A stretch of 64,000 nucleotides of DNA, from the NCBI GenBank assembly GCA_015698045.1, contig BLAL01000206.1, forward strand, positions 434,001-498,000, given 5' to 3'. The notes beneath the pieces are model-generated. The model did not search any database. It was given only the letters and a program-made list of their open reading frames with translations, and had not been told where the DNA came from. Position numbers and translations under genes: made by a program. Origin of the DNA: Rhizophagus clarus (lineage: Eukaryota; Glomeromycota; Glomeromycetes; Glomerales; Glomeraceae). Positions 1 through 10,635 of this stretch are shown here, piece by piece (position 1 is the first letter of the stretch; each line of letters starts with the position of its first letter).

Positions 1-660
1 TTTATATATTAAAAATCAAAAAAATACTGGACTAACTATACTGATATTTTTATTTGTTAAAATGCAAAAAAAAAAATATTAAATTTAACAGTTCAGGCAT
101 TTTTATATGTAAAAAGTAAAGAAAAAAACTACCTTTTATATATTAAAAGTTAAAAAAATGTCAGACTAACTGTACTGGCATTTTTATTTGTTAAAATACA
201 AAAAAAAATGCTGAAACTAACAGTTCTGGCATTTTTATATATAAAAAACACAAAAAAAATGCTAAAACTGATAAATTCTAGCATTTTTATATATAAAAGA
301 TGCAAAAAACTACCTTTTATATGTTAAAAGTCAAAAAAAAATGTCAGACTGATTGTATTGGCATTTTTATATATTAAAATACAAAAAAAAATGCAAAAAA
401 TGCTAAAATTGACAGTTTTAGTATTTTTATATGTAAAAAATAAAGAAAAAAATGCTGAAACTAATAAGTTCCAGTATTTTTATATATAAAAAATGCAAAA
501 AAATACCAAAACTGATAAGTTTCAGTATTTTTTTATATAAAAGATGTAAAAAAACTGCTTTTTATATGTTAAAAGTCAAAAAAAAAAATGCTGGACTGAC
601 TGTACTGGTATTTTTATTTGTTAAAATGCAAAAAAAAATGCTGAAACTAACAATTCTGAC
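1..660. repeat. Hairpin minisatellite, old copy, left part
   Basis: Imperfect tandem units of roughly 50-60 bp contain a short inverted repeat (variants of TGCTGAAAC...GTTCTGGCA) separated by ATTTTTATATATAAAAA and A-runs. Each unit can fold into a hairpin. The same family appears at 13014-13770 and, in a CpG-containing form, at 61566-61677. Reading frames here are low complexity and not genes. The array is interrupted after 660 by the hAT-like element. Confidence 0.8.
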
Positions 661-833
661 TAGGACTCTGATCAGTTCAGTTCAGTTCAGTTTTTGTAAA
701 AACTGATACTAAAAAAATTGATTAGTATCAGTATTGATGATTACTGAAACTAACCAGTATCAATATTGATGATTATTGAAACTGATCAATAATTACCAAA
801 AACTGAACTGATTTACCAATATTGTGACATCAA

Positions 834-1865
834 CACAGGTCGAATGAAAAAAAATCGTCAAAAATCGGCAGTCCAATTTTTAACTGATTTTTGGATATAT
901 TTGTCTGATTTGTGGCTTTTTAAAGCCGATTTTATGGCGCGAATTGTTTGTGATCGGAAATACGTTATTTATGAACAAAAAATCGGAATGCCGATTTTGG
1001 CAGATTTTGTGAAAATCGGCATTCCGATTTTAAAATAAACATGTCGATAGCTAAAAATAAGACTGCCGGTTTATAGCTATATTTGTCCTATTTATGGCAT
1101 TTTGCTGCCGATTTTATGGCACGTATTGTTGGCAATCGGAAATTCTTTTATTTTTATCGACATAAATCGGAATACCGTTTTAAAATTATAATTGCCGATT
1201 CTCGCAAAATCAGAACGCCGATTTTTAAATAATCATGCCAAATCTCCTAAAATCGGATTGCCAAGTTTAATTCAGTATAAACATTTCAAAAATAGTTTAT
1301 GCCGATTTATATATCGGATCTTTCTATTATCGATTTTCTCATAATTCATAATTACTATTATTGTCCAGTTTTTTAGCTCGGTAGAAACATTTCAAAAATA
1401 GTTTATGCCGATTTATATATCAAATCTTTCTATTATCGATTTTCTCGTAATTCATAATTACTATTATTGTCCGGTTTTATTTTATTTTTCCATTTTCGAT
1501 AATTGATTTATATTTAATATTTAATATGTATGATATATAATATGTATGCTATTATTTTATAATATATACTGCAATTTATGATATATTTATTATTATTATA
1601 TTATTATATTGTCCATATTATTATTATTATATTACTATATTGTTCTTATTATTATATTATTATTATGTATAGAATGTTTATATAAAATATATTAAAATCA
1701 TATTTATCTCGTCATGTTACTTATAAATGGCTATAAAATAACCAGTGCTCTAAAAAAGAGATTAATAGGATAGAAACGATATTAGAAAGTTAATTTATAA
1801 ACAACGGAATTTAAATCACTCAAAATACAAGCAGTTGATTTTAAATGATGAAACAAATACCTAAA
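834..1865. repeat. Left subterminal repeats of the CACTA element
   Basis: Many copies of short motifs such as AATCGGCA and GCCGATTTT occur in both orientations, as in CACTA subterminal regions where transposase-type proteins bind. A direct duplication with period of about 106 bp lies at 1281-1475 (unit starting ACATTTCAAAAATAGTTTAT). 1500-1865 is AT-rich with no gene seen. The reading frame at 844-1038 is made of these repeats and was not accepted as a gene. Confidence 0.65.
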
Positions 1866-3916
1866 TTATATACGTCTTCTGATATCGACCGGTACTTCTA
1901 AGTAAAAGGGACCTTGGTGCTCATCTACTTCTAAATTACCATTATTATCATCGTTTTGTTCTTCATTAGTTCCATCATTTTTATCAGCATTACCATTATT
2001 GCCATCATCGTTATTATCACCATTACCATTATTGTCATCATCGTTATTATCATCATTACCATTATTATCATCATCGTTATTATCACCGTCGTTATCCTCA
2101 TCATCATCATCATCATCAGATTCTGGTTCAATCCACCTTGATGATATCCACCAATTAGCCATGTCTTGTGTTGGTCTGCTTTTTTTATCGATATCGTCTA
2201 GACGGTAACGTTTGCGGCTTAACCCGGTTCCGATGCTTACTCCGATCTCATCCGCTCGAAATAAGATTCTTTTAACCTAATGATAAATTTATAACTTATT
2301 AGCATAAACGCCTATGTTTTAAACTTTCGCAACTTTACGTACTCTAGAAGACCTCCACTCCTTATTGTGAATCTTAATTACAGAATTTGTACTTATCAAC
2401 CTTCCTGATCTTATGTTATCGTTATGCTCTTCATTTGCCAGAACTTCGTCTTCAGTAGACCATTCATCTGAATGGACTTCTGCGGTATTTACTGCCTTTT
2501 CGCAATCTTTAATAAATACTTCCCTAGTCATATTTTCAGGACGACAATCATCTAGAATGCTGTCTTGCGTGAAGATCATGTGTTGGAGACCTTTGCGTCT
2601 TCTTGTCATTTTCTATTAAAGAGTAAATTAAAATAATTAATAGATTATATACATTGTCATTTTAAATAATGAATTTCACACCTGATCTCTCCTCGACGTC
2701 ATGTGTTGCCGTTTATTGTGTTCATCTATCTTACCCTCCTTTTTTAATTTCCAAATCTCCCGCCGTGATTTGTGTAGCTGTTTTATTACTTTTAAAAGTT
2801 CTGTATCGTATACCTCTAATGAAGGAGGCATCGCTGCTTTGACGGCTGGTAGAAGCTTCTTATTTATCGACTTTTTTTGTTTACTAAATGTCTTTGACGT
2901 GTCGAAAAGAATCGACGAATCGAGGTTGTTTATAATATGGATTACCTCATCCTATTTAATATAACACTCATTTTTTAACGATCAATACAAAAGAGAAATA
3001 TTTAATAAAATAAAGATATATTTACATGAACGGTTTTTTTTGAAATTTTTATCAGTTATTGGAGGAAGGGCACGCCAATTCTCTCTGGACAGAACTGGGG
3101 ATAGGCTTCTATTTCTTGGTCCTTCACTCGTTCTTTCTTCCGTTAGCACTTCCACACGTTTGGTAAGATTTGAAATCATGCTTCTTAATTCGCTGACTTC
3201 TCTGTTGTTAGCACCTATTATAAATCAGTATTTAATATAAATCATTTAGTATAAAAAATTTTACGTGCAAGTAAGTAAAGAAACGTGAAAGAAATACTAC
3301 CGCTCGCTGGAGGTGAAGAAGAAAAAATTGTTAAAGATAGATCGGTTAAAGATCCTATAACAATAACGTTAAATTGGTATAGTATAAGTAAAATGAAATT
3401 TAATTAGCACTAATATAAAACAATATTACTTTTTGTAATTGATCTCCCTCTAGAGACATTTTGATAGTTTCGATTATGTTGAGATTGAGAGCGTGATTGA
3501 TGTCGATGAGGGGAATGAGAGCAAGATCGAGATCGACGTTGATGGGAACGAGAATGATGGGAACGATGAGGGGAGCGAGATCGACGTTGATGAGAATGAG
3601 AATGATGGGAACGATGAGGGGAGCGAGAGCGATGGGAACGCGATCGTTGGGAACGATGAGGGGAGCGAGAGCGATGGGAACGCGATCGTTGGGATTCAGA
3701 ATGATAATAACGAGATTTGGATCAAGATGGGTGAGATCGAGGTTGACGAGTCGTTGAGCGAGATTTTGAGCGACTACGAGATCGATTAATATGAGTTTGA
3801 TGCCGAGATTAACGAGATTGGGAACGGGAACTAGATTCATTTCGTTGAGATCTAATATGAGGATGAGAGCCATCACGAGAAATAGGAATTAAATTTAAAG
3901 GTTTGAATTTTCTCAT
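1866..3916 (-). pseudogene. SR-rich/acidic protein gene of the CACTA element, six exons
   Basis: I do not recognise the family. Exons inferred from GT/AG and frame: 3916-3430, 3354-3301, 3214-3026, 2951-2682, 2612-2343, 2276-1866. Exon 1 starts MRKFKPLNL and encodes an Arg/Ser domain with tandem RSHRSRSPHRS units. Exon 3 has a leucine-heptad stretch (SELRSMISNLTKRVEVLTEE). Exon 6 ends with a long Asp/Asn run and the tail VPVDIRRRI. Damage: TAA at 3809-3811 and TGA at 3722-3724 in exon 1, and one extra A in the A-run near 3032-3039 that puts exon 3 out of frame with exon 4. It diverges from the transposase gene, so it may be the accessory (TnpA-like) protein, binding subterminal repeats or RNA. 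That role is inference from position. Confidence 0.6.
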
Positions 3917-5566
3917 TATGATATTTGATAATTTGATAATTTAAAGATTAAACAAGAAACAAAGGCTCTATATATAACCGTTACTTACGTCTTCTGAACC
4001 ATTTTCGTTATCGTCTGATTAAAATAAAAGATAGATTAAATTAATAAGACTCGTTATCATTTAATAAAATATATCGCTATCAATATTAATTAAAATAAAT
4101 CAATAAATTAAATAAACTTGATATTATATCGCTTTCAATTAATTAAAATGTATTATTTAAAATAATCAGTAAACTACATTAATTAAATTAAGATAAATCA
4201 ATCAATATTTAAATATATCAGTAAACTAGATATTATATCGCTATCAATTAATTAAAATATATCAATAAACTAAATATTATAGCGTTATCAATTAATAGAA
4301 TATATCAATAAATTAATTAAAATATATCAGTAAACAATTAATAATTAAAAATATCAATAAATTAATTAAAATATATCAATAAAGTATATCAATGAATTAA
4401 TTAAAATATATTAATAAACTAAATATTATATCATTATCATAAATAACATGTCCAAATTAGTAATAACACATTTGAAGCTTGATAAAGTTATACTTACGGA
4501 AGCTGGTTTTTCCGACAGGAAATATAATTGGCGAAAAGAAATATGCTTACTTTGTTAAGCCGACGAAAATAAGGCGAAAAATAAGGCGAAAAATATCGTC
4601 AACCATTAACGAAAAAAACGAAAGGCAACAAAGAAAATTTGTTGCATCGTACTAAAACGTGGAGAAAAAAGAAAGAAAGCGTGGTAAACGTATGCAAATG
4701 TACCATACTCACGAGCAAATTTATAGTAAACGTAAACAAATTGGAAATCACCGATTTGTAAAACGTGCATGGTAAACACGGTAAACGCAAACAAACTTTA
4801 TAGCTCCTGCCAATCACGTCGGGTGACATTTATGCACTATCTAGTCACGTGGTATTAACAAACTGTACGTCTGTGCCAACTGCCAAGGGCAAAAGAAGAA
4901 TTAAAGATTTATTAAAACAATTCTATTAATTAACAAGTAATTTTAACCATGACTGATTGTTAGAATAAACGTATATATGCTATAACTCAACGTATTATTG
5001 TAAGCGACTCAATAAAAGATAAAATAATAAATATTTGATATCTCGTTAACAGCTTTAAATGATACTGATGTACTAGAAATTGACGACTTGAAAGAAAATA
5101 TATAAAAAAAAAATGAAATATAGTTTTTCCTAATTTTTGATATATTCGAAAGAATAGGCCAAGTGTTAAATTTTGATGTTGTTGCAGTTGCGAACAACTA
5201 AGACACTTTTTTTATAACTCTCGCATTTTGATCTGTGAATAGGAAATTGCTACATCTCTACTTAAATTATTTGGATCTTTCGAATTCGTGATGATATATG
5301 AGATTTATTAGTAAGTCGATTGACATGTTTCAAGAATCGGATTAATTGAATTTGAAAAAATTTTCTAGTATAATTATACCCCTTAATACCAAATTTAATT
5401 AGAGAATTAGCAAAAATAAAATTATATTTTAGTATTTGATAAAATACATTGGTCTTGACATCATTGTCATGTGTTATTATCAAAATAGCTTAATTACCAA
5501 GCTGTGCCTTGACAAAAATGGACCAAGAATCGGGATTGCCGAACCAATTAGATTGATTTGCAATTC

Positions 5567-5598
<32 letters not shown>
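3917..5598. other. Spacer between the two divergent transposon genes
   Basis: AT-rich. 4050-4440 is an imperfect tandem array of ATCAATAAATTAATTAAAATAT-like units. 4500-4860 contains GTAAACG/CGAAAA-like motifs but no convincing gene. A run of A residues (5570-5598) directly precedes the transposase start codon. Promoters for both genes should lie here, but I cannot assign a start site. Confidence 0.4.
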
Positions 5599-5601
<3 letters not shown>

Positions 5602-8600
5602 TCAGAATCTCTAGATACAAGAACCAGAACCAAAGTGCATTGTTTCTGTAAAGAATGTAATGGTAAATTGGTTGATCCAAGGACTAAACTGAAACATGAG
5701 TTAAAATATAAATTAAAATCTAATGCGAATAATAATTTTGGTAACAATTATCAAGAAGGTTCTTCAAATGTTATATCATCTGATGCTGTTGATGAAGATG
5801 TAATGGAATGCGACCCAATACAAGGGATAAATGATACATCACCTGATATAACTGAACAATTATCCGAAGATATTGAACAATTGTCCGAAGATATTGAACC
5901 ATTGTCCGAAGATATTGAACCATTACTCACAAGAAACTATTTCTTTTTAACAAAGAAGACACCTATACATGAATCGGCAAAACATCGAACGATAAAGAAA
6001 GGAAAAATATCTGATCTTGTTCTTGAAAATATATTATTGGATAATGTAAGAAATGAGAATGATCAAGACGGGGATTCTGAAGATGATGACGATAAAAATG
6101 GAGATACTGAAGATAGCGATTCTAATTATTCCGATGATTATGAAGATGATGACGATGAGGAAGTCAATTTTGCATCAACAGATTTCGATGACGGCGAACC
6201 AATTCTTCCTAACATTAACATTAATGATAATTATACTTGGACTATTTTGTGGATATTACAATATCAACAACGATTTAAACTTTCCAATGTAGCTATAGAT
6301 TCTTTGTTCAAGTTCTTAAGATTTTTTCTTTTGACAATAGATGAAAATAAATTTTCATCTTTTCCTTCCTCTTTATATATGGCTAAAAAGGTGTTGGGGA
6401 TATCCACAACGATAATTAAATATGCAGCCTGTGACAGATGTCACAAATTGTATGATATAAAAGAATTATTAGACAATACTGAAATACCAACTTGCAGTTT
6501 TGTAAACTATCCAAATCACAGAATAGAACGATTTCGACAATAATGCAATAACCCTCTATTAACGAAAATAGATAGTAATAATAGTAGTAATAATCCCATT
6601 TTCCGTCCGATAATGACATTCCTGTTAATAAATATTAAGCAACAATTGACCCTTTTTTTTAATCACAAAAATTTTGAAATGTCATGTCGGAAGTGGTCAG
6701 AAAGGAAAAACAGAACTGAAGCTTTATTCAATATCTATGATGGTAGGGTCTGGAAAAGTTTTACAGATGATGATGGTGCGCTGTTTTTTACAAAAGAATT
6801 TGCCGATACTCATATCGGATTAATGTTAAATATGGATTGGTTCCAGCCATTCGTAAATTCACAATATTCTGTTGGTGTGATTTATGCCGTTTTTTGTAAT
6901 TTGCCGCGTAATGAACGCTTCAAGCCACACAATATTCTCACACTAGCAGTAATGCCTGGTCCGAAAGAACCAAGCCAACATGAAATTAACAATTATTTGT
7001 ATCCGATCGTTAACCAGTTAAATCGTTTGTGGAATGGCTATTTTATAAAAACAAACGAACACAATAACGGTCGATTTGTCCGTGGTGCAATCATTGGCTG
7101 TTCTAGTGACGTCCCTGCGTCTCGGAAATTATGTGGTTTCATCTCGGCTCGTATTGCATACTACCGATGTTACAAATCGGCAAATTTTATAAACAATCAA
7201 CCAAATTTTGGGGGGTTTGCAGATTTAGACGACTGGTTTGTTGAGCGAGATATTAATGAAATAAGAGAAAAAGCAAGTGAGTGGAAACAATGTGCAACTG
7301 AAGAAGCACGAAGAGCCCATGTCTCTGAACATCATGTTCGCTGGTCGGAGATATACCGCTTGCTTTATTTTAATCCTGTTCGCTTTTGCGTGGTTGATCC
7401 TATGCATTGCCTTTTTCTCGGTGTTGCGAAATGGATAGTAACGAAACTCTGGATAGGCGAAGGTATATTAAATAACGAAAAGCTCAAAATTATGCAAGAG
7501 AGAGCTGACATGATAAAGTTCCCAAGTGACCTTGGACGCCGCCCTGTCAGAATAGCTACCGGTGAAGGATTCTCAAGTTTCACGGCGGACATGTGGAAAA
7601 CCTTCATGTTAATTTTTGCAATACCTATCACATGGAGTTTCCTTGGATACATCGACCGAAAAATTCTTGCATATTTCATGCGCGCTTGCAAGATCTTAAC
7701 AAACCGAGAGCTACAAAAAAATATGTTAAATGAAGCGTTTACAAGACTGATAGAGATGAACAAATTAATTGAACAAAAATATGGTCAAGAAAAAATAAGT
7801 CCTAATTTGCATCTCTGTCTCCATATCTGTGAATGCGCATTAGACTATGGTCCTTTGTCCTTATTCTGATGTTATAGCTTTGAACGGATGAACGGAATTT
7901 TAGGTACGTGATTTAATTTTTCCGATTTGAAAATCGCAATGTTATTAATTATTTTTAAAAATTGTAGGTTCTTATAATAATAGCAGACGTAATATTGAAC
8001 CTGAACTACTAAGAATTATGTCCGAAAATACAATCCTTCAATACTTCCTCTCAAATTGTGACAACGATCACTTATTTTCCTCCTTGGAGATAATAGAACC
8101 AAGAAAATCTGTTGGCAGCTTGGCTGCACTTGATGATTTTGCGAGCGATGAGTATCAAAATTTTATAAGACTATCTCTTATTGAGGAAGATTCGGCTTAC
8201 GGAACGGAATGTTTTCCTGGGTTGCTAATGAAACCGCGCAAAGAAACTACCCTTCCAAACCAAATTTTGGACCTACTGGTAGAATTTTATAATAGTTTGT
8301 ATAATGATTATTGTTTCATCTCCATCTACTCTATAATAGGTTCAAATAACGGTACTGTCGTAAACCCTAGAATTATACAATATGGGAGAATAAGAATTGG
8401 GGCGGACATATATGGTTCTGTTCAGGCTGCTCGTCACGAAAAATCCTCATATATATTAGCTCGATTTGTACATTATGATGGATCGATCGATGTTTATCCC
8501 GGTCAAGTACAATTTTATTTTGAGCATACTATTCATTTAAATAGTTCACGATCATTAACCCATTCATTAGCGTTAGTCAAATGGTACAAACCGGTTCAAG

Positions 8601-8815
8601 ATCATAGTACAAGATATTATTGCCAAGTAGATAACGACATAAAATCATGTAATATGGAATTATGGACAAATGAGTTTTATGATATGAGAAGAGACAGTAT
8701 TATACCCATACATCATATAATAGGAAAATTCATTAAATGTAATTTTGATACTGGGACGAGAAAAACAAAAGAATATATGGCTGTGATTCCTTTAAATAAA
8801 AAAATTTCGTTTTAA
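5599..8815 (+). pseudogene. Tnp2-like (Transposase_21) CACTA transposase, two nonsense codons
   Basis: Catalyses cut-and-paste of the surrounding element when intact. One frame runs from ATG 5599 to 7903, then a 64-nt intron 7904-7967 (GTACGT...TTGTAG), then exon 2 to the stop at 8815; the phase joins correctly. N-terminal residues 15-30 hold a Cys cluster (HCFCKECNGKLV), followed by repeated LSEDIE motifs and a long Asp/Glu segment (about 150-210). The core has LTLAVMPGPKEP, FISARIAYYRCYKS and DPMHCLFLG, features I associate with Tnp2. Breaks: TAA at 6541-6543 and TGA at 7867-7869 (in the context SLF-stop-CYSFERMN, probably a former Trp). No frameshift was found, so the decay is recent. It is the only transposase in this element. 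Confidence 0.85.
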
Positions 8816-10635
8816 AAACTTTATATAATATAAAATGAATTATATGTAAAATCGGAATGGCGAATTCAATTATAGCATTTGTATTTGATTAAATTATAAC
8901 AATCATTTTTTTTTGGCACAAGAATAACGATAAAGGTTACATATACCGTAATTAATTCTAACTGCGTGAAAAATCAGATAATTCAGATAACAAGAGATCT
9001 TATTTTGAGCCAGCAAAGTTGTATTGCAAATCGGTCTTTTATTACGGCATTACGATACAAGCACCATACTTTGTGATTAATAACTCTAATCATGTAATAA
9101 TTTTTAGATATCAAAGGTTTATTTTATTTTAATTAAATATCACATAAAGTATAAAACAATTATTCTGGCTATATAAATACATTTAAGGCCGGCAAAGCTG
9201 TATTGCAAATCGGCCCTTCTTATTTGAAAAGGGTAACAATTACATTAAATTAATACGGCACTTATTCAAAAATGTTTAAAAATGTTGCAACTTAATTCTC
9301 CAATAATCATCATTGTTATAATCAAGTTACTTACGACTTAAGCCTACTTTGATTATAAATAAAACGGCACTTCGCACAGACAGAGCTCATGATATATGAG
9401 TTATCCCATCATGCCTATTTTACCCCTTGATAAAGGATTTTCGTTGCATGTACTTTCCTAATCAATGATAATCAAAGTTACTTACGACTTAAGTCTACTT
9501 TGATTATAAATAAAACGGCACTTCGCACAGACAGAGCTCATGATATATGAGTTATCCCATCATGCCTATTTTAACTATGATTAAAGAATTTACATTATTA
9601 TTGTAAATATTTTACTCATAAGTCATAATGATATCTATTTAGACTTCGACGAATAATGCGACAGAGGAGGCGGAATTATCATAACCAAAATTCAAAGCGA
9701 GAGGTCTATGTATAGTAAATAGATCATCAACTTTGATACCAGAGTTATTTACAAACTTTAGGTGGCCACCTAGCCCACCTTTCCTATAACACACTATGCA
9801 CGACGGCAAACGGTATAGGAGGCAGACTCTTCTTTCAGAAAGAAAGTTTTTTTTTGAAAAAAAAAAAAAATAGTACAATTAAATAGCGTTTAATTAAATG
9901 TGATTAATTAACTTTTTAGGAATAGGCCTTATCAATGCGATCTTATCAGTTTCGATTATCACTGTTCAACCTTATGAATACTTCAGTTATTGTTTGTGAA
10001 ATCGAACCAACTGGGAATTCAATGTACAAAACAAGTAGAATATTTAGAATAGTATCTTATATTTATTAGTATAATAAATAATTTCAAAAATCCTATGATG
10101 TAAAATTACGAAATATTACAATTTAAATATCGGCAAAGGCTATTTTAAATAGAGTAAAATCTTTATTCGACCTGTGTCAAAAGCGGTAAAGTTTACACTA
10201 AATATAATATCTCCAGTTTAAATATCGGCATTTAATTAAAAAAAGGTAAAAATCGGCCGCTAAAATCGGCATTTCTGGATGAAAAATTGGAAGTTAACAA
10301 AAATCGGCAAAAAATTAGTAAAATAATCGGCAAAGCCTTATTGAAGTCGGCAAGGGAATTTTAAATAAGATAAAATCCTTTATTCGAACTATACGAAAAG
10401 GGTAAAGTATATAATAAATATAATATCTCCGGTTTAAATATCAGCATTTATTTAAAAAAAGGTAAAAATCGGCCGCTAAAATCGGCATTTATGACTGAAA
10501 AATCGGAATTTAACAAAAATCGGCAAAAATAGATATGGCTATACTAAAATAAGCAAAATTTGGCATATTCTATATTGAAGTCGGCAAGGCTATTTTAAAT
10601 AGAGCAAAATCCGATTTTTTTTCATTCGACCTGTG
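8816..10635. repeat. Right subterminal region of the CACTA element
   Basis: No gene accepted. A direct repeat of about 103 bp occurs at 9319-9422 and 9471-9573 (shared TTACTTACGACTTAAG, then ACGGCACTTCGCACAGACAG). Two longer repeats of about 220 bp, 10120-10320 and 10335-10530, each hold GGTAAAAATCGGCCGCTAAA, followed by a third partial copy ending in the terminal inverted repeat. An internal near-copy of the element tip (ATTCGACCTGTG) lies near 10166. The frame at 9639-9878 (-) is not supported. Confidence 0.65.

Larger units (their letters stand above)
834..10635. mobile_element. CACTA/CMC-type DNA transposon with two broken genes
   Basis: The termini are inverted repeats, perfect over 24 bp, beginning CACAGGTCGAATG at 834 and ending with its complement at 10635. 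They are flanked by a 3-bp duplication CAA (831-833 and 10636-10638). CACnn ends plus a 3-bp duplication plus a Tnp2-like transposase fit the CACTA (CMC) superfamily. The element carries the transposase at 5599-8815 (+) and an SR-rich protein gene at 1866-3916 (-), pointing away from each other. Both subterminal regions are rich in AATCGGC-type motifs. It sits inside the hAT-like element, so it inserted later. Both genes are broken, so it is probably non-autonomous now. Confidence 0.9.

Noticed and set aside
1931-2208. Met/Ile- and Ser/Leu-rich frames
   Set aside because: Other-frame translations of the ATC/GAT repeat that encodes the Asp/Asn run of exon 6.
3493-3876. Long frames on both strands (Asp/Glu/Asn-rich on plus, Leu/Ile/Pro-rich on minus)
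   Set aside because: Shadows of the RS-repeat exon read in the correct minus frame.
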